DNA of 64,000 nt from DATFVJ01 sp963727015 (GTDB taxonomy: Bacteria > Actinomycetota > Actinomycetes > Streptosporangiales > Streptosporangiaceae): positions 1 to 64,000 of the forward strand of contig CAVSEV010000012.1 in the NCBI GenBank assembly GCA_963727015.1, in the 5' to 3' direction. Made by a program: the position numbers and the translations under genes. Shown piece after piece: positions 54,868 through 64,000 of the stretch. Positions within the stretch are counted from its first letter, which is position 1, and the number at the start of each line of letters is the position of its first letter. Under the pieces are notes generated by a model. The model was not told the DNA's origin. It did not search any database and saw only the letters and a program-made list of their open reading frames with translations.

Positions 54868-55960
54868 CGGCTCCTCCGTCGGTCAAAGGTTTTGGTTCGC
54901 ACCTCCTTTCTACCGATGCGGGGAGCCGTTGCCTTTTAGGCGCGCCGTACCGGAATTAGAACTTTACTAACAATTAGATGGAGATCCGGGAAAGCTTGCG
55001 CTGGAGAGTTTCTGATAACCCTCCTGGTTGCCGGCGGCCATGCTAGTGGGCATGACTGCGCTGCTTCTACAATTGCACGCTCAGCACAACATGAACCTCG
55101 CGGACGCAGTGCAGGCACTCGCCAGCAAACCGCTCGGTATCACGGTCGTTCTGCTGTTCGCAGTTGTCCTGTCAGCAGTCATCACTCAGGCGTTCTCGTT
55201 CGAGGCGATCCGGCTGCTCGAAGGCTATTGGGGCGGGAACCGAGTCTCGGCAATGTTTCTGCGCTCAAGAGTTAATGTGCACCGGAAGCGACGGCAGGAG
55301 TTGCTTGAGAAAATTAAGCGCCAGCGGCTGGCAGCGTTCGAGCTGGCGCGCTCGCATATGTGGAGCGCCAGCATCAAGCCAGCCCTTATCGAGGTGATCG
55401 AGGACGACTTCTTCAGCATTGCCGACGAAGACCGCCGCCAGCACCCCGCGACGATCGTCAACGCCGCACGTCAGATGGATTGGCGTCCACAGAGTTCGCC
55501 CAGTTTGCTCGACGCCCTCGATCGCAGCGTTCAGCGACTGGCCGACTACCCTCCACAGCACCGCGTCCTCCCAACCAAATTGGGCAACGTCCTGCGCGCC
55601 AGAGAGGATAGGATCCGGGATGACGGCGGGGAACTCGAGGGTCTGGTAATGAGACGCTACGAACGCTACGAACGCATCCCCGTCCGCCTTATGACCCAGC
55701 ATGATCAATTCCGTAACAGGCTGGACATGTATTGCACACTGGCGCTGGTCATCTTGCTACTTGCTGTGCTAGCTCGACGACAGGACCACTACATCAGCGC
55801 AGGCATCGTTTGCGTGATCTTCCTGCTCCTTAGCTTTATTAGCTACCTGGCAGCCATTGCCAGCGCTCGCGGTTATGGGGTTGTCCTCAGCGCGATAGCC
55901 GCGCAAGACGAGACGCCGTCCCCATAGGGCTGGCCAAGAGATCCGCCTGGCGCGCTCAGC

Positions 55961-56179
55961 TCATGCGTCTTCTACAGGCACCATCGGGATCTCATGGTCA
56001 GGGCAGTAGGGCACGTACTCCCTCGTGGCAGTTCGCTTGCAATCGGGCATGACACGTCGATAGCGCTGGTCTCTTGGCGGCCGCGTTCCTGCAATTCGAT
56101 CGTCGTCAGCCACGTGACCACGGTCCTCCATGAAGGCCTGGCCCGTCAACATCCGCGGCCGGGGCGTTCGATTGGGCAA
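55961..56179 (-). CDS. Small hypothetical protein (72 aa)
   Basis: RPPRDQRYRRVMPDCKRTAT and REYVPYCPDHEIPMVPVEDA suggest a compact protein with two cysteines and a CPDH motif. There is no family recognition. The region 56180-56396 has no other gene. Confidence 0.4.
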   Translation of the reverse strand: MPNRTPRPRMLTGQAFMEDRGHVADDDRIAGTRPPRDQRYRRVMPDCKRTATREYVPYCPDHEIPMVPVEDA

Positions 56180-56396
56180 TGGCCTCGGCCATCATGCCGT
56201 GGGAGAAAATCGGCACTGCTGCGGCGCGCTCATAGAGCCCGCAGGACCGACGCTTCTGCCGACTACCAAGTCACGGTGGTGGGCTAATCATGGATCGTGC
56301 AGTCAGGTTCAGGAGACAGCGCAAGCCGTGAACCGCAGACCAGCGTCGCGCGTCAGGTGAGGTCAGGCACCAGGACTCCTGACATAGCGGGATCGT

Positions 56397-58555
<2,159 letters not shown>

Positions 58556-58559
<4 letters not shown>

Positions 58560-58681
58560 CCCGTGCACACCCACGCCTGCCCGCTGCCGTCCTCGCCGAG
58601 CACGAACCCGACCCCCGGGGCCGCCTCGACTGCGCCCTCCGGAAGCCACGGCAGCGGCGCCTGCGCCAGCCGCGCTGCCAT
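58556..58681 (-). CDS. Small ORF coupled to the transposase (41 aa)
   Basis: ATG 58681 follows GGGAGGTGCG. The product (MAARLAQAPLPWLPEGAVEA, VGFVLGEDGSGQAWVCTG) ends at TGA 58556-58558 overlapping the transposase start. The strong ribosome-binding site and overlap suggest a translated first ORF of the element. Function unknown. Confidence 0.5.
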
Positions 58682-58999
58682 CGCACCTCCCGGAGAATCG
58701 GCCAAACGTGTTGCATCAATTTTAGCGGAAAGGCGGCCGGGAGGCGGTCTGAAACAGCAAGAAAATCAGGCAAACTCGCAGATCACAATCGGTGTAACGA
58801 TACGTCAGCGGAGGGCAATGTCAGGAGTCCTGGGCACCTGGGTGAACTCCTTGTCCCGCCTAGCGCCGTTGGTCTCGTCGTGGTCAGAGTCTTTGTGTAG
58901 CCGTCGGTCAGTCTCGGGGCAGTCCCTGGTGCCGCTGGCGCGGCCGTACCTGCGTGAAATAGCGGTGGTACCGCCCGTGACGTCGTTGTTATCTTGGTG

Positions 59000-59325
59000 C
59001 GGTTGAGGCCGCGGGTCAGCCTGACGCCGGGAGCCCGGCTCAGCACGGGCAAGAGCAGCCTGCTCAACAGGTACGGCCCGACCACGTGCACCTGAAGCGT
59101 CTCCTCGACGCCGTCCGCGGTCATCGTCCGCTGCCCGGGCGGGACGAGTGTGCCCGCGTTGTGCACGACCACGTCGAGCGAACGTCCCTTCCACACAAAG
59201 GCACTCGCGAGCTCGCGCACGCTGGCGAACGAGACGAGGTCAAGCAGGCGCGCCTCGACCTGCGCGCCCGGCACAGCACGGGAGAGCCTCGCCCAAGCGC
59301 CGGACGCACCAGAGCCCTCCACGGC
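59000..59325 (-). pseudogene. SDR oxidoreductase fragment
   Basis: ARLLDLVSFASVRELASAFV, SLDVVVHNAGTLVPPGQRTM and GVEETLQVHVVGPYLLSRLL cover the central strands (NAG motif) of a retinol-dehydrogenase-like SDR. The Gly-rich N-terminus and the YxxxK part are missing. Confidence 0.65.
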
Positions 59326-59420
59326 CGAGGTCCGGGCCTGGGCGCGTGCCACCGGTGCTGCAATCCCCGACCGCGGCAAGCTTCGGCCCGAGATCTGGAC
59401 CGCCTGGCGCGCAGCGCACC
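59309..59420 (+). pseudogene. Lsr2 DNA-binding domain fragment
   Basis: STAEVRAWARATGAAIPDRG KLRPEIWTAWRAAH matches the C-terminal DNA-binding domain of the nucleoid protein Lsr2 (RAWA and RGRLP-like motifs). The dimerisation half is missing. Confidence 0.55.
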
Positions 59421-59496
59421 GCGCGGCTGAGGATGCCCGGCAGAATGGTCGCCGTGACCGGTCAGTCCCCTTTGCCCAGGCGCCGCAGAGCCAATC

Positions 59497-59700
59497 GGTG
59501 CTGGCGGCGGTCCTGGAACGGATCACCTACGCCAATGAGGACACCGGCTACACATTGCCCGTTGGCCACTGAGCGGACCGGCGCGGATCGCTGACGGAGG
59601 TGTGGCCGCTGCTGGGCGCCCAGGTCGGGGAAAGCCTGCGCCTGGCCGGGCGCTGGAGCAGCCACCCCAAGTACGGTAAGTAGTTCCAGGTGCAGCGCCG
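59497..59700 (+). pseudogene. RecD2-like helicase N-terminal fragment
   Basis: SVLAAVLERITYANEDTGYT and, in another frame, LLGAQVGESLRLAGRWSSHP KYGK are the N-terminal OB-like segment of RecD2/ATP-dependent exonuclease helicases. A stop and frame changes interrupt it. The Lsr2 fragment is fused directly upstream. From 59701 to 59990 nothing is recognised. Confidence 0.55.
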
Positions 59701-59999
59701 TGCTGATGGCGGTTGGTGAGCCGCATGATTCGCAGCCGCGGCTTTCGTGCTGTCCGCGACGCACGGGTCTAGCCATGGAAAGCGATCGGGCGATCTTGCA
59801 GATAACGTCACGGAGGGGTGCGCTGGGCTGGCTTGTTCTGTGACCTCTGTAGTACGTGGACGAGGCCGGGGAGGCGTCATGACGGGCCACATGCGCTGAC
59901 GCCCGGCGCCGAAGGCGACCAGCGGTTCAGCATTGGATTCGTCCTCGACGTACTCGAGTGCCACGACCACCACCGCACCGATGGCCTGCACACCGTCTG

Positions 60000-60135
60000 G
60001 GCGGCGGACCGGATGTCGGCGTAGGTGGCCCGCTGCTCGCCGGGGGTGGGCGCGTCACGGCGGTCGAGGAAGAGGAATTCGGTGCGCAGCAGCCCGATGC
60101 CGTCGGCGTCTGTGGCAATGACGCCCGGGACGTCG
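60000..60135 (-). pseudogene. PTS enzyme I/PEP-utilising enzyme fragment
   Basis: VIATDADGIGLLRTEFLFLD and RRDAPTPGEQRATYADI match the GxGLxRTEFL region of PEP-utilising enzymes. It is joined in frame to the enoyl-CoA hydratase fragment upstream. Confidence 0.6.
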
Positions 60136-60139
60136 GCGG

Positions 60140-60355
60140 GTCCGCCCGGCGCAAAACACTGGCGGGGGCTTCCCATGAGGACCGCGACCCAGACGTCGTC
60201 GGTCTCCTCGGCGGCGCCGCGCCTTCGATGCCCTGGGCGACCTCGGGGCTGACCGCGTTGCGCGCCACCGGGCGGTCGATGGTAATGAGGGCGACGTGCT
60301 CATCCACGTGGTAGGTGAGGCAGTTGCTCGTGCGGATCGGGTCAGAAACGGTCAT
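60140..60355 (-). pseudogene. Enoyl-CoA hydratase N-terminal fragment
   Basis: ATG 60355 begins LTYHVDEHVALITIDRPVAR NAVSPEVAQGIE. Frame-shifted continuations resemble DDVWVAVLMGS and PVFCAG, the oxyanion-hole region. Only the first 60-70 residues survive. Confidence 0.6.
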
Positions 60356-60509
60356 GCGCCCAGTGTCATACGGGCAGCCCTTGCTCCACGCACGCCGACG
60401 GTCCTGTAGATCTTTCCACGGGTCTCTCCGGGCACCGTGGCGCTCATCCGCGATCGTGGTATCGCCCGGCGATGAGCGTCGCCATCGTCTCCGGTGTAGG
60501 ACGTCTCGG

Positions 60510-60832
60510 ATCGACCTGGCCTACGAGCGCTTCGGCGCTCCCGACGCGCCGCCCGTGCTGCTGGTGATGGGGCTCGGAAACCAGATGCTCGGCTGGCCTG
60601 AGGGGTTCTGCTCCGCTCTGGACGGCCGAGGCCTGCACGTGATCCGCTTCGACAACCGCGACGTCGGCCTGTCGACGCACCGTCACGACGCGCCTCCCCC
60701 AGACGTCACGGCGGCGCTCTCGGGTGACACCTCGTCGGTGTCGTACACGCTGTCAGACATGGCGGCCGACTCCGTCGCCCTGCTCGACGCACTCGAGCTG
60801 GACAGCGCCCACATCGTTGGCGCCTCGGGCCT
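60510..60832 (+). pseudogene. Alpha/beta-hydrolase N-terminal part
   Basis: RIDLAYERFGAPDAPPVLLV, MGLGNQMLGWPEGFC, IRFDNRDVGLSTHRHDAPPP and YTLSDMAADSVALLDALELD SAHIVGAS reach the nucleophile elbow but not the catalytic Ser. The sequence then switches to an integrase fragment. The start is out of frame. Confidence 0.65.
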
Positions 60833-60834
60833 GC

Positions 60835-61075
60835 GCAGCGGATGTGCTGGCGTTCATGACCGCGCAGCGCACCGGCGGGGGAAGGCCGGCTCCAGCCAGC
60901 AGGGCCCCCGCGCCGGCGGGGTATCGGCCCGCACGCTGCTGCGGCGGCTGTCGAGCGTGTCGAGGCTGTATGTGTCCTTGCACGCCCGCGGGAATGTGAG
61001 CGTGAATCGGTGCCGCGGGGCCTGCCTACCCGGCGGGAGCGGCAGCGGCCCGGCCAGGCATAGGGCTGGTCCGGG
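60835..61075 (+). pseudogene. Tyrosine recombinase N-terminal fragment
   Basis: AADVLAFMTAQRTGGGRP and, in a second frame, VSARTLLRRLSSVSRLYVSL HARGNVSVN match the core-binding domain of actinobacterial integrases. The catalytic domain is missing. Confidence 0.5.
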
Positions 61076-61095
61076 TGGCCCGGACGCGAGTTCAC

Positions 61096-61977
61096 CTACA
61101 GCACGGATGCCAGGTTGATGCGGCGGTCGGAGCCGGTCCAGGCCAGGATCAGGCGGTCCTGGTGGCTGCACAATGCAGGCGCGCCGTAGCTCCTGGCCTC
61201 CTCCAGCCGCACGGGTACGCCGGGCCCGTACTCGGCCACGGTCAGCAGGTTGATGCGGCGGTCGGAGCCGGTCCAGGCCAGGATCAGGCGGTCCTGGTGG
61301 CTGCACAGTGCAGGCGCGCCGTAGCTCCTGGCCTCCTCCAGCCGCACGGGTGCGCCGGGCCCGTATTCGGCCACGGTCAGCAGGTTGATGCGGCGGTCGG
61401 TGCCAGTCCATGCGATGACCAGGCGGCCCTCGTGGCGGCATACCGCGGGTGCGTTATCGCTCTTCGCCTCGTCGAACCGGCTCTTGGCGCCTCCCATGCG
61501 CAGCGTCGCCCCCGAGGGGTCCTCAGCCACGGTGAGCAGGTTGACGTGGCGGTCAGTGCCCGTCCACGCGACCGCGAGGTTGCCAGGCTCGGTTGTCGTG
61601 AGCGACGGCGACTCTGCGGTTCGTTCTTTGAAAGTCACCGGACGGGGGTAATCGGGATGCTCCGCGCCAAGCACGTTGAGAGATCCGTCGCTGCCCGTCC
61701 ACGCAAGGCATAGCCGCGCACCGGACCCGGCCAGCGCGGGGGCCAATGCGACCGTCTCCGTCGTTAATGATTGGTTCGTGCCCGACGAGCTTTTCGTGAC
61801 GCGCTTGTAGCTCACCTGGGCTAGCCGCCGCTTGCCCATGATCTCGCGGCCATCCACTGACGAGGCCACGTTGATGTGCATGTCGGTTCCGGTCCATGCA
61901 AGGTACAGCTGATCCCGCCAGGTGGTCACCGCGCACGCGGCAGCCGACTTCTCGCCAAGCCTCACGCTCGCCAACAT
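61096..61977 (-). CDS. Beta-propeller-like tandem repeat protein
   Basis: ATG 61977 gives 293 residues built of about six repeats of 45-52 residues. Each carries an L-x-L-AWTGTD/SD-x-x-(I/L)N motif and a short PALxxxxxRL strand. The pattern is that of bladed lectin-like or sialidase-like propellers. There is no signal peptide. The last two repeats are almost identical at DNA level (135-bp period, 61111-61245 and 61246-61380). Ligand unknown; glycan binding is an inference. Confidence 0.75.
   Translation of the reverse strand: MLASVRLGEKSAAACAVTTWRDQLYLAWTGTDMHINVASSVDGREIMGKRRLAQVSYKRVTKSSSGTNQSLTTETVALAPALAGSGARLCLAWTGSDGSLNVLGAEHPDYPRPVTFKERTAESPSLTTTEPGNLAVAWTGTDRHVNLLTVAEDPSGATLRMGGAKSRFDEAKSDNAPAVCRHEGRLVIAWTGTDRRINLLTVAEYGPGAPVRLEEARSYGAPALCSHQDRLILAWTGSDRRINLLTVAEYGPGVPVRLEEARSYGAPALCSHQDRLILAWTGSDRRINLASVL
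61111..61515 (-). repeat. 135-bp tandem coding repeats
   Basis: CAGGTTGATGCGGCGGTCGG recurs at 61111, 61246 and 61381. The first two units differ by only a few bases, suggesting recent unit duplication. A more divergent unit begins at 61537. Confidence 0.85.
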
Positions 61978-62117
61978 CGGGCATGCACCTCCCCAGAAAC
62001 CCAGGACCGGGTTCCGCTCATGCGAGCAGCGCCCTCATTTCTGACCAGGCGCTTACCACCATCGACGCTACAGAGGTTGAGGGGCCAGCATCTGTGCCTG
62101 TCTACGGTGGCTGGGAT

Positions 62118-62780
62118 TCGAGGGTAAGTCCGGTTTGGGCGAGGAACCCGTCGATGAGGGCAGGCCGGTACCGGATGCGCGCGAGCCGGTTCTTGACGAT
62201 GGCGCGAGCTGGTCAACGTCGGTGGTAGAGAGGTTGCCAAGGCCGTTTTTCATGTCCGCCCAGGCGCCCTCAACGGGGTTGAGGTCCGGGGGGCGTAGGC
62301 GGGGGCAGCCGCACTACGGTCAGCCAATCGGGATGAGCTTGGATGAACGTGCGCATCGCGGCGCTGATGTGCGTGTTGAGGTTGTCCCAGCACAGGATGT
62401 CGGCGATCATGAAATTCCCCCAGGTCTGAGCTGGATGACTGGGGCGTGCAGTTGCTGGTCCGCGGCGGTGATCAGGTCAGCGTAGTCGGCTCGGACATCG
62501 AGCGGCGCTCGCCCTTGCGCCCACGGTGGGTGCGGACCCGGTAGAACCGTTTCCTGACCTGCTGCTTCCTGGGCCCTACCCCTCCTCCTTGTAGTCGCCC
62601 AACGGCGGTCTTGAAAGGGACCGCGGCTCGGCCACATGAGCGATGGACGCGGATGCTGAACAGGCAGAACCGGGTGTTGCTGCAACTGCATCGCTACGAG
62701 CGCCGATGTTCCACGCCTGCCCGGCGTGTCGGATGTGGTCCTGCGGTTTGGCAGCAGTTGGGGTGACAGACAAGGCTGAC
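62118..62780 (-). pseudogene. IS630-family transposase, decayed
   Basis: From upstream to downstream: KRFYRVRTHRGRKGERRSM, RADYADLITAADQQLHAPVI, DILCWDNLNTHISAAMRTFI (second catalytic Asp), and a C-terminus AIVKNRLARIRYRPALIDGF LAQTGLTLES. The Glu region lies near NPVEGAWADMKNGLG. Several frame changes and stops inactivate it. Confidence 0.65.
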
Positions 62781-62830
62781 CTTCATTATCAGGGTGTCGG
62801 CGAGACGGCCCAGGTAGCGATATTGACTTC

Positions 62831-63050
62831 GTGACCTGGCGTTCGGCGTCGCGCGGCGGGCGCACCGCCGTCTGGCTCGGCGACTCCGCCGTCCGGCTCC
62901 ACGCGCTGGCCAGCCTTATCACCCAGGCCCAGCAGATCCTGCCCGAAGCCGTGCACGACGCCCGCGACCAGGAACTCACCTGGACTCAGATCGGCGAACT
63001 ACTCGGCACCACCGCCGCCACGACGGCGCCGCTACCGGAACAAACCGTGA
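62831..63050 (+). pseudogene. Fragment of a small HTH-like regulator
   Basis: VRLHALASLITQAQQILPEA VHDARDQELTWTQIGELLGT TAATT has the TWxxIGxLLGxS helix-turn-helix-like ending seen in short actinobacterial proteins. The frame then continues without similarity to 63175. Confidence 0.35.
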
Positions 63051-63175
63051 TCAACTTGACGAGGATCACCGGCATAATGCTGGGAAGCGGTCGTTCGGGA
63101 CTGGCCGCAGAGCGTGTCAAAGCTCCACCGGGTACCAGCCGCAAAGCCGTCGCTGCGGGACGGTCATTTTCCTAA

Positions 63176-63590
63176 CTAGGCCGGGGAGGCAAGTGAGCCG
63201 AGTACACAGAACTCATTGCCTTCGGGGTCGGCGAGCACGGCCCATGGTTGCGTCCCCTGACCCACGTCAGCCCGGCGGGCTCCCAGGCCGATCAGCCGCT
63301 CCACCTCTGCCCCGTGCGAGCAGTCAACCGGCCTGAGGTCCAAGTGCAGGCGGTTCTTGACCGTCTTGCCCTCAGGAACGGTCACGAACACAAGCGCCCG
63401 GGCAAGGGGAGCCTGCCGCACCTGCCCGGCCAGGTCCGGCGGTTCCCGCTGCCAGGGCGCGATCTCAGCCTGCCCCTCCTCGGTGCGCACCACGTGGTAG
63501 CCCAGGGCAGCAGCCCAAACGCAGCCTGCGCACCAGGGTCGTGACAATCAACAACGATCTCGGTGAGCCTGCTGCCCAGCAGGACCTCGC
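63176..63590 (-). pseudogene. VOC/glyoxalase-family protein, frameshifted
   Basis: LTEIVVDCHDPGAQA in one frame continues, after a change near 63520, as WAAALGYHVVRTEEGQAEIA. Then come NRLHLDLRPVDCSHGAEVER (metal-site His/Glu region) and WAVLADPEGNEFCVLG (second site). It is complete apart from the frameshift and an unclear start. VOC proteins include glyoxalases, dioxygenases and resistance proteins. Confidence 0.7.
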
Positions 63591-63995
63591 TTATCCGCCA
63601 GTTCGCCGCGCGTGCTGGCAGCCTTTCTGCCACACCCGGACAGAAAACACCAGCCAACCGGTGCGCTGCCGTCCTCCCAGCCAGCGCCCGCGCGACCGGC
63701 CGCAGCAGGTGCAGCACCGTGCCGCACCCGGCATCGCCGCGCCGAACCCGACACCGGCCGACATCAGCTCGCCCATGCCGAACCCGGGAGCATCGCCGAT
63801 GAACAGGACGATAAGCAGCAGCGCGGTCAGCGCTGCCCCGGCTATCACCTCGCGTGCCGGGCGGTAGGCCGCCACCGTGTACGCGCCCACGAGCAGCACC
63901 CACGGCAGCGCTCCAGCCTCGTAATGACGCAGCATGAGCACTGCGACGGCCGTCGCGGTCACGACGAACACCGCGGCCGGCGCCCGGCGCCGCAC
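63591..63995 (-). pseudogene. Membrane protein, N-terminal part (histidine-kinase-like sensor region)
   Basis: GTG 63995 or an upstream start outside the window gives four hydrophobic helices (AAVFVVTATAVAVLMLRHYE, ALPWVLLVGAYTVAAY, VIAGAALTALLLIVLFIGDA, GELMSAGVGFGAAM). This is similar to the N-terminal domain of actinobacterial NarL-type sensor kinases. The frame is lost near 63730. No kinase domain follows. Confidence 0.45.
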
Positions 63996-64000
63996 GTAAA

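Larger units (their letters stand above)
53134..55023 (-). mobile_element. Outer IS5-family element (interrupted by a second copy)
   Basis: The ends are GAGGATCATTAAAAACTC on the left and GAGTTTCTGATAACCCTC on the right, an imperfect inverted repeat. CTG duplications flank it at 53131-53133 and 55024-55026. Without the inner copy the element is about 944 bp, the same size as the inner one. The transposase halves lie at 54382-54867 (N-terminal) and 53142-53435 (C-terminal). Confidence 0.85.
53003..55927 (+). pseudogene. Two-to-four-helix membrane protein gene split by nested IS5 elements
   Basis: Exon-like parts are 53003-53133 (from GTG 53003, ending GQLSLTS) and 55027-55927 (LPAAMLVGMTALLLQLHAQH onward). 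Removing the IS and one CTG duplication joins them as SLTSWLPAAM in frame. The restored protein of about 342 residues has a Thr/Pro/Lys-rich N-terminus, helices near TALLLQLHAQ and GITVVLLFAVVLSAVITQAF, and a long cytoplasmic helical region (SRVNVHRKRRQELLEKIKRQ). Two C-terminal helices (YCTLALVILLLAVLA; GIVCVIFLLLSFISYLAAIA) follow. It resembles an uncharacterised actinobacterial membrane protein. Confidence 0.8.

Noticed and set aside
61111..61515. CRISPR-like tandem repeats
   Set aside because: The 135-bp units are contiguous, lack spacers and encode repeated protein blades in frame.

Overview
The window looks like chromosomal or mobile-island DNA from a high-GC, probably filamentous actinomycete (Streptosporangiaceae/Streptomycetaceae-like). 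Evidence: about 70% GC, DUF6879/XRE and HATPase/XRE regulatory modules, DUF6431 and DUF6788 IS-associated proteins, an Lsr2-type domain, a Gmad2-LysM protein and a heliorhodopsin. No rRNA, convincing tRNA, CRISPR array or replication origin was found. The most striking property is decay: intact genes sit between dozens of truncated or frameshifted gene pieces and at least fifteen insertion-sequence fragments. Either this is a rapidly degrading accessory island or part of the frameshift load is sequencing error.

Layout. 0-4.4 kb: a heliorhodopsin gene with a DosR-box-like dyad upstream, a convergent SOUL heme-protein/DUF6512 membrane-protein pair, and on both sides pieces of a B12-binding (CarH/LitR-like) regulator next to an SDR gene. 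4.4-5.4 kb: small protein/DUF6879/XRE module; part of it is duplicated at 13.1 kb. 5.6-9.4 kb: an EEP nuclease, an integrase tail, and the 3' end of a group II intron that cuts a B12-binding gene belonging to an XRE/ATPase/B12 operon. 9.5-12.5 kb: TPR regulator, NUDIX and phosphotransferase pieces. 14.4-18.5 kb: an adenine DNA methyltransferase-specificity fusion split by an IS66 element with a clear 8-bp target duplication. 19.6-22.2 kb: an ABC exporter. 22.4-24.7 kb: a MITE-like element and IS debris. 24.9-26.8 kb: an intact hybrid histidine kinase. 27.7-33 kb: solute-binding protein, thioesterase, and an acetyl-CoA hydrolase/GNAT gene split by a complete IS701 element.

33.4-40 kb: integrase remnant, Gmad2-LysM protein, DnaJ remnant, then a coupled PAS sensor/histidine kinase/response regulator operon and a further response regulator. 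40.3-43.5 kb: an IS256 remnant and a complete IS1634 element. 44.1-47.8 kb: a cyclic-nucleotide-binding protein with a second DosR-like box, and an intact GH65 glycoside phosphorylase/hydrolase. 48-52.5 kb: ketosynthase, ANTAR, TPP-enzyme and Cas4/RecB-like nuclease pieces. 53-55.9 kb: a membrane-protein gene split by an IS5-family element that itself contains a second IS5 copy. 56.4-58.7 kb: a large transposase with a poly-glutamate microsatellite. 59-64 kb: a patchwork of short fragments, an intact beta-propeller-like repeat protein, a decayed IS630 and a VOC protein.

How the genes fit together: the intact functions are mostly sensing and stress adaptation (heliorhodopsin, hybrid kinase, PAS/HK/RR operon, cNMP-binding protein, GH65 sugar metabolism). 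Two of these, plus perhaps a small helical protein, carry a GGGNCNWWNGNCCC-like dyad upstream, which suggests a DosR/DevR-type (hypoxia or dormancy) regulon. Three insertions (IS66, IS701, nested IS5) can be undone on paper with target duplications and restored reading frames, so the pre-insertion genes can be reconstructed.
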